Shown piece by piece: positions 42,158-51,100 of a stretch of DNA of 64,000 nucleotides; within the stretch, counting starts at the first letter, position 1, and the number at the start of each line of letters is the position of its first letter. Origin of the DNA: Marinicrinis sediminis. GTDB taxonomy: Bacteria; Bacillota; Bacilli; Paenibacillales; KCTC-33676. Location of the stretch: the NCBI RefSeq assembly GCF_042685085.1, contig NZ_JBHUMM010000043.1, forward strand, positions 372,001 through 436,000. The letters run 5' to 3'. The position numbers and the translations under genes are program-made. Under the pieces are notes generated by a model that was not told the DNA's origin, ran no database searches, and saw only the letters and a program-made list of their open reading frames with translations.

Positions 42158-43501
42158 ATGCAAAAATTAATATTCCCGGAGCATTTTCAGTGGGGAACTG
42201 CGACTGCGTCGTATCAAATCGAAGGAGCATGGAACGCGGACGGAAGAGGATTGTCGATCTGGGATGTATTTTCCCATACGCCAGGTAAGGTGAAAAATGG
42301 GGACACAGGTGATGTGGCTTGTGATTCCTATCATCGAATCGATGAGGATGTTGCGTTGCTACAGAAGCTGGGTGTCAAAGTCTATCGCTTCTCGGTCGCC
42401 TGGCCTCGTATTTATCCAGAGGGGACAGGCACGCTCAATAAACCGGGGTTGGATTACTATCATCGTTTGGTGGATGCATTGCTTGCAGCAGATATCGAGC
42501 CGTTTTGCACGCTGTATCACTGGGACTTGCCGCAAGCCTTGCAGGAAAAAGGTGGCTGGGATAATCGGGAAACGATCGATCATTTTGTCCACTATGCCGA
42601 AACGCTCTTTCAGCAATTCAATGGAAAAATTAAAAACTGGATTACGATCAATGAGCCTTGGTGTGTCTCGATCCTTTCCAATTATCTTGGCGCTCATGCT
42701 CCGGGAAATCAGGATCTTCAGATGGCACTGGATATCGGCCATCATCTGTTGCTTGCCCACGGTAAAACGGTGCAACGCTTTCGCCAGCTAAATATGGAAG
42801 GTCAGATTGGGATTGCGCCCAATGTGTCTTGGAACGAGCCGTACAGCAATCGGGAAGAAGATGTTGCTGCTGCAAGAAGAATGAGAGGTGCATGTAACGA
42901 ATGGTTCCTCGATCCCTTATTCAAGGGAAGCTATCCAGACTTCATGGTGGCGTGGTATCAAAAGATGGGCGCCTCTGTAAATATTCAGCCTGAAGATATG
43001 GCAATCATTCAGCAACCGATCGACTTTCTAGGTATTAACTATTACACGGGTTCTCTGGTCACATACAAGCAAGGTGAAGGTGATTATGATGGGGAAGATG
43101 TAGAAGAAGGCCGGGAAAGAACGGACATTGGCTGGAATATTTACCCGGAAGGCTTCTACAACGTCTTAACCTGGCTGACGGAACAATACGGTGATGTGCC
43201 GATCTATATTACGGAAAATGGGGCTTGCTACAATGATGAGGTGCAAAATGGCAAAGTAGCCGATACGCGCAGAATTGCTTATTTACAAAAACATTTGCTT
43301 CAGCTCCACCGCGCAATTGCATCCGGGGTCAATATGAAAGGGTACATGACTTGGTCGCTCATGGATAACTTTGAATGGGCAGAGGGTTATAGCAAGCGTT
43401 TCGGTATCGTTCATGTCAACTTTGAAACGCTGGTGCGGACACCCAAACAAAGCTTCGAATGGTATCAGCAGGTGATTGCACACAATAGGCTTGAAGTCTG
43501 A
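42158..43501 (+). CDS. GH1-family beta-glucosidase
   Basis: A 447-residue family 1 glycoside hydrolase. FQWGTATASYQIEGAW at the N-terminus, TINEPWC near 165 (acid/base Glu) and YITENGACY near 352 (nucleophile Glu) are complete. NFEWAEGYSKRFGIVHVN near the end contacts the glucose unit. Length and the absence of a signal peptide fit an intracellular beta-glucosidase for unphosphorylated disaccharides; the region WAEGYSKRFG lacks the Ser-Lys phosphate pocket of 6-phospho enzymes. The ATG at 42158 follows GGAAAGGAGA. Confidence 0.93.
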   Translation: MQKLIFPEHFQWGTATASYQIEGAWNADGRGLSIWDVFSHTPGKVKNGDTGDVACDSYHRIDEDVALLQKLGVKVYRFSVAWPRIYPEGTGTLNKPGLDYYHRLVDALLAADIEPFCTLYHWDLPQALQEKGGWDNRETIDHFVHYAETLFQQFNGKIKNWITINEPWCVSILSNYLGAHAPGNQDLQMALDIGHHLLLAHGKTVQRFRQLNMEGQIGIAPNVSWNEPYSNREEDVAAARRMRGACNEWFLDPLFKGSYPDFMVAWYQKMGASVNIQPEDMAIIQQPIDFLGINYYTGSLVTYKQGEGDYDGEDVEEGRERTDIGWNIYPEGFYNVLTWLTEQYGDVPIYITENGACYNDEVQNGKVADTRRIAYLQKHLLQLHRAIASGVNMKGYMTWSLMDNFEWAEGYSKRFGIVHVNFETLVRTPKQSFEWYQQVIAHNRLEV

Positions 43502-43584
43502 TTCGCATCAAGCAACCGGATGATATCGAATCGGTTTGTTCGATCCATCGTTGTTAGGTATATACGGATTCATCCTCGATTCAC

Positions 43585-43614
43585 TTGCTATTAGAACATT
43601 TGTTCGGTTATAAT
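43585..43614 (+). promoter_or_regulatory. Promoter with first LexA box
   Basis: TTGCTA (43585-43590) and TATAAT (43609-43614) are separated by 18 bases. The spacer contains AGAACATTTGTTCG (43593-43606), matching 12 of 14 positions of the Bacillus LexA consensus CGAACATATGTTCG, so bound LexA would block polymerase. Confidence 0.75.
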
Positions 43615-43615
43615 A

Positions 43616-43629
43616 CAAACAAATGTTCG
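43616..43629 (+). promoter_or_regulatory. Second LexA box
   Basis: CAAACAAATGTTCG matches 12 of 14 positions of the LexA consensus and lies just past the -10 box, next to the ribosome binding site of the small gene at 43647. Confidence 0.65.
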
Positions 43630-43646
43630 TTATTCGAGGTGGTTTT

Positions 43647-43913
43647 GTGAATAAGTATATCGGACGATGGGTGGAAATCATTTATATGGACCAGCAGGGG
43701 ACCTTTTCTAAACGGAAGGTCATGATACAGTCTGTCAGAAATGGAATCGTCAGGGCTTATTGTATGAACAAGCAGGCGGTCAGAAGCTTTCGTACAGAAA
43801 ACATACTGGCTGTTCAGCCCATTTCCTCGAAACAGGGCACGCATCATACAGGTGACCCTGTCGCATATTTGTATCGTGCAAAAGCGAATAGCCCTCTTCA
43901 TCTTCAAATGTAA
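43647..43913 (+). CDS. Small protein of unknown function under LexA control
   Basis: An 88-residue basic protein I do not recognise. The sequence begins VNKYIGRWVEIIYMDQQG and continues with beta-rich VMIQSVRNGIVRAYCMNKQAVRSF, suggesting a small SH3-like or WYL-like barrel; FRTENILAVQP follows. There is no signal peptide or membrane segment. I start at GTG 43647 because GAGGTGG lies directly upstream; an ATG at 43623 would fall inside the second LexA box. Twin LexA boxes make it a likely SOS-induced gene, convergent with lexA. Confidence 0.7.
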   Translation: MNKYIGRWVEIIYMDQQGTFSKRKVMIQSVRNGIVRAYCMNKQAVRSFRTENILAVQPISSKQGTHHTGDPVAYLYRAKANSPLHLQM

Positions 43914-43952
43914 TAGCGAGCAGGCGGCAGGAAAGCCGGGAGCTGCACGCAA

Positions 43953-43984
43953 CAAAGCCCTCTGTCCAAAAACGGAGGGCTTTG
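43953..43984. terminator. Bidirectional terminator between SOS gene and lexA
   Basis: AAAGCCCTC (43954-43962) pairs with GAGGGCTTT (43975-43983), with extra pairing inside, serving both convergent genes. Confidence 0.75.
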
Positions 43985-44024
43985 ACGATGATTGCACATA
44001 TAAGAGCTTGTCCATGCTTGTTCA

Positions 44025-44645
44025 TTAGTGAATGTTGCGAAACAGTCCGATCACTTTTCCTAAAATTGTGGCATTTGGCAGGCGTATCGGTTCCATGGAG
44101 GCGTTCTCTGGTTGCAGTCGGATATGATCTTTTTCTTTATAGAACCGTTTGACCGTAGCTTCATCCTCGTCTGTCATGGCCACTACAATTTCCCCGTTGG
44201 CCGCGGTGTTCTGTTGACGTACAATGACGTAATCGCCATCATGAATGCCGACTTCGATCATACTGTCTCCGATGACAGACAACATAAACACTTCTTCATC
44301 CCCAACATAATAGCTGGGTAGTGGAAAATATTCTTCAATGTGTTCGGTTGCCAGGATGGGTGCGCCTGCTGTTACTTTCCCCAGCAAAGGTACCTTGCTT
44401 ACAGCGAGTGGGAATTGCGGCTCTCCGGTTTCCTCATCGAGAATTTCAATGGCTCTCGGCTTGGTTGGGTCACGCCGGATGAGACCTTTTTTTTCCAGTC
44501 TCTCGAGATGTCCGTGTACCGTGGAACTGGAAGCCAGTCCTACGGCTTCTCCGATCTCCCGAACGGAAGGCGGATAGCCTTTTTCTTTAACCTCGGTTTT
44601 AATAAATTCAAGTATCGCTTGCTGTCGATTTGAAAGCTTGGTCAC
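44025..44645 (-). CDS. lexA: SOS repressor LexA
   Basis: A 206-residue LexA. The N-terminal winged helix reads GYPPSVREIGEAVGLASSSTVHGHLERLEKKGLIRRDP. The self-cleavage site Ala-Gly is in GKVTAGAPI, the catalytic Ser in IGDSMIEVGI and the Lys in DEATVKRFYKE. RecA-stimulated cleavage releases SOS genes after DNA damage. I start at GTG 44645, which gives MTKLSNRQQ as in B. subtilis and 206 residues; the GGAG lies eight bases upstream, too close to the codons at 44651 and 44654. Confidence 0.95.
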   Translation of the reverse strand: MTKLSNRQQAILEFIKTEVKEKGYPPSVREIGEAVGLASSSTVHGHLERLEKKGLIRRDPTKPRAIEILDEETGEPQFPLAVSKVPLLGKVTAGAPILATEHIEEYFPLPSYYVGDEEVFMLSVIGDSMIEVGIHDGDYVIVRQQNTAANGEIVVAMTDEDEATVKRFYKEKDHIRLQPENASMEPIRLPNATILGKVIGLFRNIH

Positions 44646-44739
44646 TGTCATCACTCCACAACCTTGGTAATGTATTCGGTCTTGCTGGAACTGTCACATT
44701 CTTCTTGTAGGAAATTATACCATAGAACTCCGGTTCCCA

Positions 44740-44811
44740 CAAACATGAGTTCGTAAAAAGGCTTGACACAAACAGATGTTCTTGTTAATCTGATTACAGA
44801 ACAAATGTTTG
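44740..44811. promoter_or_regulatory. lexA-yneA divergent control region with several LexA boxes
   Basis: Three LexA-like sites: CAAACATGAGTTCG (44740-44753), CAAACAGATGTTCT (44769-44782) and AGAACAAATGTTTG (44798-44811), each about 11 of 14 to the consensus. A TTGACA at 44763-44768 is the likely -35 box for yneA. This mirrors the B. subtilis arrangement. Confidence 0.75.
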
Positions 44812-44823
44812 GAGGTCGTTCTC

Positions 44824-45339
44824 ATGCACTACGATCAATTTCTTGCTTCCCCTGTTTCTACAACGAAGTCTGCTCCAACACCATCTGCTCCAACACCATC
44901 TGCTTCTACACATCCTTCTGTTTCATCCAAGTCGGGCAAACCACCGTTTCTGGATGCGCAGCATACAAGATCACTGCTTTACACCTATTCCAATTCGATC
45001 GGTTCCGAAACAGGCCTGGACCAAAAAACCCGGTTACACAAAAGAAGAATGATGCGTTTCGTTCTGCTTACGGCGATTGCGATTCTTTTGGTCAGTTTCT
45101 TGTACGGGGCGATTGCGCGGGCCGGACATTCGACGGACGAATCAGGTCAAGAAGCCGTGTATACAATAGAAGAAACCAAACAGCAAGTGGTCATCCAGCC
45201 CGGTGACACGTTGTGGGAACTGGCTCAGTTACATGCACCCAAGGGAACGTCCCTGCAGGCTTATGTATATGAACTCAAGCAAGTGAACAATTTGAAGAAT
45301 CAGCTGCTCCAACCTGGAGATGTCCTGCTCCTTCCATAA
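44824..45339 (+). CDS. yneA: YneA-like SOS cell-division inhibitor (LysM protein)
   Basis: A 171-residue protein with a long Pro/Ser/Thr-rich N-terminus (about 14-40, including tandem APTPS units), a basic stretch, one transmembrane helix (about 77-98, FVLLTAIAILLVSFLYGAI), and a C-terminal LysM domain (IQPGDTLWELAQLH to LLQPGDVLLLP). YneA delays division during the SOS response. Position opposite lexA and LexA boxes support the name. At 171 residues it is much longer than B. subtilis YneA (about 105), all the excess lying before the membrane helix. The start follows GGAGGTCGTTCTC. Confidence 0.85.
   Translation: MHYDQFLASPVSTTKSAPTPSAPTPSASTHPSVSSKSGKPPFLDAQHTRSLLYTYSNSIGSETGLDQKTRLHKRRMMRFVLLTAIAILLVSFLYGAIARAGHSTDESGQEAVYTIEETKQQVVIQPGDTLWELAQLHAPKGTSLQAYVYELKQVNNLKNQLLQPGDVLLLP
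44871..44900 (+). repeat. 15-bp perfect tandem repeat inside yneA
   Basis: TGCTCCAACACCATC occurs twice in tandem (44871-44885, 44886-44900), with a third partial copy following. It encodes Ala-Pro-Thr-Pro-Ser units in the N-terminal tail and could vary by slippage without a frameshift. Confidence 0.85.
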
Positions 45340-45437
45340 CTATCGCATGACATTTGCTTTCACCAGCTGCGTTCTTTTTCTCCTTCTTTTCTCTACCTTC
45401 ATACTTTTGAATCGAACAGTCGAATTTGATGGTGACA

Positions 45438-45470
45438 GGTTATCCGGTCTTTGCGGGATAGCCTTTTTTG
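45438..45470 (+). terminator. Intrinsic terminator of yneA
   Basis: GGTTATCC (45438-45445) pairs with GGATAGCC (45456-45463), followed by six T residues. Confidence 0.8.
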
Positions 45471-45556
45471 TATGGATTGAAAAAATTGAGAATTCCTCCT
45501 GCTTGACAACCGACAGGCATGATGGCAAAGTAATGAAGTAGACAGGAGGGGAGACC

Positions 45557-45751
45557 ATGATTGATGCGAAAATCATAGAAAAAATCAATGAACTGGCACG
45601 CAAGAAAAAATCAACAGGGCTAACACCTGCTGAGGAAAAAGAGCGAGCCAGACTGAGAGAAATCTATTTGGAGCAATTCCGCGGTCAACTGAGACAGCAG
45701 CTGGATCAGATTGAAATTGTAGATGATGAGGAACCGAGAACCAAACACTAA
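45557..45751 (+). CDS. ynzC: DUF896-family protein (YnzC)
   Basis: A 64-residue helical protein. INELARKKKSTGLTPAEEKERARLREIYL is the signature of DUF896. B. subtilis YnzC lies in the same SOS operon after yneA and yneB; here a resolvase-like yneB is absent, and ynzC follows a terminator, so its SOS control is less certain. The function is unknown. The start follows AGGAGGGGAGACC. Confidence 0.9.
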   Translation: MIDAKIIEKINELARKKKSTGLTPAEEKERARLREIYLEQFRGQLRQQLDQIEIVDDEEPRTKH

Positions 45752-45786
45752 TTGATATTGGACCCATTGACGGGAGGCCGGACGTT

Positions 45787-46299
45787 GTGTCAAGAAAATG
45801 GAAAAGAATGATTGATAAAAATAGCAGTCAGTTAAATCAGCAACGAAAAAAGAAGGGGCAGCCGGAGTTGAGCTCGGGGCCTGTCTCTTATCAACTATAT
45901 AAGGGAAGAAGTCTCATTCTTCCCTCCTTCCTGATGTTGATCGGTATATTGTTCTTCTTCACATACTCTCAGGCTGGTAATCAGGACACGCTGTATTGGT
46001 TTACGGTAGGGATGTATGTGCTTCTGGCGATCTATTATTATTTCCGCAGACCTTACCTGAAAATTATGAAGAATGAACTGGCCACACGAAAGCTGGGCAG
46101 GGAAGTCTATCTGAAGCCAGCAGAGATTCAGAGTATTGCCTATGATGGCAAGGGCATTGCCATTTCTCTTCAAAACAAACGGACGAAATGGATGTTCTCC
46201 AAAGGCCTGAATCGTTATCCCGTGGATGCGATGGCGACCTCGCTAAAGGAATTTGCACTGAAAAACGGCATTACCTACTCGAATAAACATGAAGGGTGA
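45787..46299 (+). CDS. Two-segment membrane protein of unknown function
   Basis: A 170-residue protein. A basic hydrophilic N-terminus (about 1-37) is followed by two transmembrane helices (LILPSFLMLIGILFFFTY and LYWFTVGMYVLLAIYYYF) and a cytosolic PH-like beta domain (about 85-165, YLKIMKNELATRKLGREVYLKPAEIQSI to EFALKNG). The start is GTG with GGGAGGCCGGACGTT upstream. It overlaps or abuts the HAD hydrolase gene, so they are probably cotranscribed. I do not know a named homologue. Confidence 0.7.
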   Translation: MSRKWKRMIDKNSSQLNQQRKKKGQPELSSGPVSYQLYKGRSLILPSFLMLIGILFFFTYSQAGNQDTLYWFTVGMYVLLAIYYYFRRPYLKIMKNELATRKLGREVYLKPAEIQSIAYDGKGIAISLQNKRTKWMFSKGLNRYPVDAMATSLKEFALKNGITYSNKHEG

Positions 46300-46306
46300 G
46301 AGGAAT

Positions 46307-47125
46307 TTGGCGATCAAAGCGGTTTGGTTTGACCTTGATGATACATTGTTATGGGATGCAAGAAGTGTACAGGAATCATTTGAGGTAACCTGTGAGAAAG
46401 CAGCGATGAAATACGCCGAGCTGGATGCGGCGAAGCTGGAGGAAGCGGTTCGGGAAGCTGCCAGAGATCTCTATGCGGGATACGAAACGTATGGATTTAC
46501 TCAAAACATTGGTATTAACCCGTTCGAGGGACTATGGGGGAACTTCAGAGGCGAGACGCATGAAATGTTTCATAAAATGGAACAGATTGTGCCGCAGTAT
46601 CGGACTGATGCGTGGACGAAGGGTCTCAAGGCACTTGGCATAGAAGATGCAGAGCTGGGCCATGAGCTAGGAGAGATGTTTGCCGCAGAACGGAGAAAGC
46701 GTCCGTATACATATGAGGAAACGTATACGATTTTGGATGAATTGAAGGAAAGCTACAAACTGGTGCTACTGACCAATGGTTCTCCAGATTTGCAAAATGA
46801 AAAGTTGTCTGCGGTTCCAGAGCTGGCACCCTATTTTGATTTGATTATGATCTCCGGCAAGTTCGGAAAAGGCAAGCCTTCTCCGGAGCTATTTGAGCAT
46901 GTCATGGAAGAAGTGGGTGTAAGCGCGGACGAGGCCATCATGGTGGGGGACAAGCTGACCACTGATATTAAGGGAGCCAACTCCGTCGGCATCACCTCGG
47001 TGTGGATTAACCGCGAGAATCATCCGCCATCAGATGAGATCAAGCCGGTATATGAAATCAAGCATCTCAGTGAATTACACGGTATCTTGAAGGAACTGAA
47101 TGCAAAACAGAAAACAAAAATTTGA
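46307..47125 (+). CDS. HAD-family hydrolase
   Basis: A 272-residue haloacid-dehalogenase-type phosphatase. Motif I is WFDLDDTLL with the nucleophile Asp near 8, motif II LLTNGSPD, motif III Lys in GKFGKGKPSPELF, and motif IV MVGDKLTTDIKGA. A helical cap occupies about 15-115. It most resembles the YfnB-type subfamily, acting on small phosphorylated metabolites. The start is uncertain: TTG 46307 gives MAIKAVWFDLDD with GGGTGAG upstream, whereas the ATG at 46289 lacks a binding site and overlaps the previous gene. Confidence 0.85.
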   Translation: MAIKAVWFDLDDTLLWDARSVQESFEVTCEKAAMKYAELDAAKLEEAVREAARDLYAGYETYGFTQNIGINPFEGLWGNFRGETHEMFHKMEQIVPQYRTDAWTKGLKALGIEDAELGHELGEMFAAERRKRPYTYEETYTILDELKESYKLVLLTNGSPDLQNEKLSAVPELAPYFDLIMISGKFGKGKPSPELFEHVMEEVGVSADEAIMVGDKLTTDIKGANSVGITSVWINRENHPPSDEIKPVYEIKHLSELHGILKELNAKQKTKI

Positions 47126-47133
47126 TGATACAC

Positions 47134-47163
47134 AAACGCCCTGATTTTATTATCAGGGCGTTT
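47134..47163. terminator. Bidirectional terminator
   Basis: AAACGCCCTGAT and ATCAGGGCGTTT form a 12-bp stem around TTTATT, just after the HAD hydrolase gene. Confidence 0.85.
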
Positions 47164-47259
47164 CGATTTGCAATTGAGCATGTTCGTATATCGTAAATCA
47201 ACCTAATAGATTGTAAGAGTGAGATCGTCTGCAATCTTTTCCATGCAGCTTCATCATGA

Positions 47260-47302
47260 AAAAAGCTGCCTCGTTGAACCGTTCTGGTTCAACAAGACAG
47301 CC
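47260..47302 (-). terminator. Terminator of mtnD
   Basis: On the minus strand GCTGTCTTGTTGAACC pairs with GGTTCAACGAGGCAGC (16 bp with few mismatches), followed by TTTTTT. Confidence 0.88.
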
Positions 47303-47316
47303 TGTAGATCAGCCTG

Positions 47317-47859
47317 CTATTTTTGAAAGCTCGGATCTGCGAATGGATGGGCAATCCAGCCTTCCGTTTCGATAAAGAGACGAACGGCAACGATCTGCCG
47401 ATTATCCATCAGTGTAAAAAAGTGCGGTTTTTCCTCCGGTACGGAAATGACATCTCCAGCTTCAAGTTCCACATCGAAGTAACCCACATCGTCGGTTCCT
47501 TTAATGATAAAGATGCCTTTTCCTGCGGTGATGGCGCGAACTTCATCTTCTGTATGCGTATGGACTTGCTCGAATTTTTTAAGAATTTCGTCCAGGTTCG
47601 GAGTGGCGTCAGACAAGGCGACCACATCCCAGGTACGATAGCCGCGACGCTGGGCGAGATCTCGGATTTCCTCGTCAAAAGTATGGAGAATCTCGTTCTT
47701 TTCTTCATCGCTCAGCACAAACTTCTCTTTCAATTCCTGAGGAAGCTTGTCTGGATTCCAATGTTCGTAAAGTACCTCTTGCTTATCCAGAAATGCCCGT
47801 ACCTGCTCTTCTCCGCGAATACGTTCATCGTTGTTGCGAATGCGAATTTCTGCCATCAT
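47317..47859 (-). CDS. mtnD: Acireductone dioxygenase MtnD
   Basis: A 180-residue metal-dependent cupin of the methionine salvage pathway. It cleaves acireductone to the methionine precursor 2-oxo-4-methylthiobutanoate. The metal site is HTHTEDEVR near residue 100 (His-x-His-x4-Glu), with the fourth ligand in EEKPHFFTL near 140. The other salvage genes are elsewhere. The ATG at 47859 follows AAAGGTAGTGATCA. It is divergent from metH, placing two methionine-forming steps side by side; the shared region shows no S-box that I can recognise. Confidence 0.92.
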   Translation of the reverse strand: MMAEIRIRNNDERIRGEEQVRAFLDKQEVLYEHWNPDKLPQELKEKFVLSDEEKNEILHTFDEEIRDLAQRRGYRTWDVVALSDATPNLDEILKKFEQVHTHTEDEVRAITAGKGIFIIKGTDDVGYFDVELEAGDVISVPEEKPHFFTLMDNRQIVAVRLFIETEGWIAHPFADPSFQK

Positions 47860-48102
47860 TGATCACTACCTTTCTCGTTTCATCCAGTATCCCCATTATA
47901 GAAGATTCATATAGGGTTGTCGATAGTATAAAACCAAGTAAACCACTTTGAATAGATATATTTTCCGTTTGAGCGTGGTCAAATCCGCATGATTCTGTTA
48001 GACTGATAGAGGAATGTTAACAAAAAAAGCGTAAAACCATGCCAGACCATATAGAGTGACAAGTCAAACTACAGATTTGCAGAGAGTCGGGGGGAATTCA
48101 TA

Positions 48103-51100
48103 ATGAAGAAGATACCGTTGGAAGAACGACTGCGTCAAAAAATCATGATCCTGGATGGCGCGATGGGCACGATGTTGCAGCAGGCTGATCTGACTGAAGC
48201 GGATTTTGGTGGGGAAGATTTGGATGGGTGCAACGAGATACTCGTGCTGACCCGCCCGGAGTTGATCCGTCAGATTCATGAAGCGTATTTCGAAGCAGGA
48301 GCAGACGTGGTAGAAACCAATACATTCGGTGCCACCAGCGTGGTACTGGCCGAATACGATATTCCAGAAAAGGCGCGTGAAATTAACCTCGCCGCGGTAA
48401 AGCTGGCAAAGGAAGCAGCTAAGAAATATTCCACGCCCGAAAATCCGAGATATGTGGCAGGGGCTCTTGGACCGACCACCAAGACGTTGTCTGTGACAGG
48501 CGGTGTCACCTTTGAGGAACTCGTGGACAGCTACGAAGAGCAGACCATTGCCTTGATTGAAGCCGGTGCGGATGCCATATTGCTGGAAACCAGTCAGGAT
48601 ACCCTGAATGTCAAGGCGGGAACCATCGCCATTCGCAACGCATTTGAGAAGACAGGTCAAACTTTGCCGATTATGATATCCGGCACGATTGAGCCGATGG
48701 GCACCACACTGGCAGGGCAAACGATTGAATCCTTCTATATTTCCCTGGAGCACGTCAATCCGGTTTCTATTGGCTTGAACTGTGCCACGGGTCCTGAGTT
48801 TATGAGGGATCATATTCGCTCCTTGTCGGACGTATCCAAAACGGCTATCAGCTGTTATCCCAATGCCGGACTGCCGGATGAGAACGGGGATTATCATGAA
48901 TCACCGGAGTCACTGGCCAAAAAGCTTGGCGCATTCGCGGAGCAAGGCTGGCTGAACATGGCGGGCGGCTGCTGCGGAACGACGCCGGATCATGTGCGTG
49001 CGATCGCCGAAGTGATGGCACAGTATGAGCCCCGCAAAACGATTGGCATACATCCACCGGCCATTTCCGGTATCGATACCGTCTATATCGAAAATGAAAA
49101 TCGTCCCTATCTGGTGGGAGAGCGTACCAATGTGCTCGGTTCCCGTAAATTCAAAAGACTGATCGTGGAGGGCAAGTATGAAGAGGCATCCGAGATTGCC
49201 AGAGCCCAGGTGAAGAGCGGTGCTCATGTCATCGATGTCTGCTTGCAGGACCCGGATCGGGATGAAGTCGCAGATATGAATGAGTTTTTGTATCACGTGG
49301 TGAAGAAAGTCAAGGCACCGCTGATGATCGACTCCACCGACCCGGATGTCATCGAGCTGGGACTGAAATATTCACAGGGGAAAGCGATCATCAACTCCAT
49401 CAACCTGGAGGACGGGGAAGAGAAATTTGAGCGGATTGTACCGCTGATCCATCGATATGGAGCGGCTGTCGTGGTCGGTACGATTGATGAGCAGGGACAA
49501 GCTATCACCCGGGAAGGCAAGCTTGAAGTTGCCAAGCGTTCCTATGATTTGCTGGTAAACAAATATGGCTTGAATCCGTCCGATATTATTTTTGACCCCC
49601 TTGTTTTCCCGGTCGGAACCGGAGATGAGCAGTATATCGGTTCTGCGAAGGAGACCATCGAGGGTATCCGCCTGATTCACGAGGCCATGCCGGAAACGCA
49701 TTCGATTTTAGGACTTTCAAATGTCTCCTTTGGTCTTCCGAATGCTGGACGCGAGGTACTGAATGCGGTCTATTTGTATCACTGTACAAAAGCCGGTCTG
49801 ACCTATGCGATCGTGAATTCGGAAAAGCTGGAGCGTTTCGCCTCCATTCCGGAGGAAGAGCGTCTGTTGGCGGAAAAGCTGATTTTCGAGACGACCGATG
49901 AATCACTCGCTCAATTCGTTGCCTTTTATCGGGACAAAAAGGTTGAGAAAAAAGAAATCAAATCCAACCTGTCGCTGGAGGAGCGTCTGGCCAATTACAT
50001 TATTGAGGGAAGCAAGGACGGACTGCATGAAGACCTCGCACAAGCGCTGGAGAAATATCGTCCGCTACAGATCATCAACGGGCCATTGATGGAAGGAATG
50101 GCTGAGGTAGGGCGATTGTTCAACAATAATGAACTGATTGTGGCCGAGGTACTGCAAAGTGCGGAAGCGATGAAGGCATCTGTCGCCTATCTGGAACCTT
50201 ACATGGAACAGGCCGAAACGTCCGTCAAAGGCAAGATTATTCTGGCGACGGTTAAAGGGGACGTACACGATATCGGGAAAAATCTCGTTGAGATTATATT
50301 GTCCAACAATGGCTACCAAGTCGTGAATCTTGGCATCAAGGTCCCGCCTGAACAACTGATTGAAGCATACAAACGGGAGAAACCGGATGCAATTGGTTTG
50401 TCCGGCCTGCTCGTCAAATCGGCACAGCAAATGGTGATCACGGCACAGGATATGAAGACAGCCGGCATCGACGTCCCGATTATGGTGGGAGGCGCAGCGT
50501 TAACCCGCAAGTTCACCAAAACCCGAATCGGTCCGGAATATGACGGTCTGGTGTTGTACGCCAAGGACGCCATGAACGGCCTGGATCTGGCCAATCAGCT
50601 GATGAATCCGGCAGTCAGAGAGCAGATGGTAGAAGAGTTAAGAAACGAGAAACAGTCCGATGTGATGCAGTCAGGCAAGAACGATACCGTGATGCCGAAA
50701 CTGACACGTGCGGTGCGTTCCAACGTATCTACGGAGGCCCCGATCTTCCTGCCGCCGGATCTGAAGGAGCATGTACTCAAGCAGTATCCGCTCAGCCATC
50801 TGGTTCCGTATATTAATGAACAGATGTTGCTTGGTCATCATCTGGGGCTGAAAGGCAATGTAGAAAAACTGCTGGCTGACGGTGATCCCAAGGCGACACA
50901 GCTGAAGGAAACCGTCGATCAGATCATCCAGGAAGCTATAAAGGACGGCATTGTTGAGACAAATGGCATGTATCGCTTCTTTCCGGCTCAGTCAGACGGA
51001 GATGACATCCTCGTTTATGATCCGGAGGATCACAGCAAGATCCTGAAAACCTTCTCCTTCCCTCGTCAACAGGTGGAGCCTCACCTTTGTCTGGCAGACT

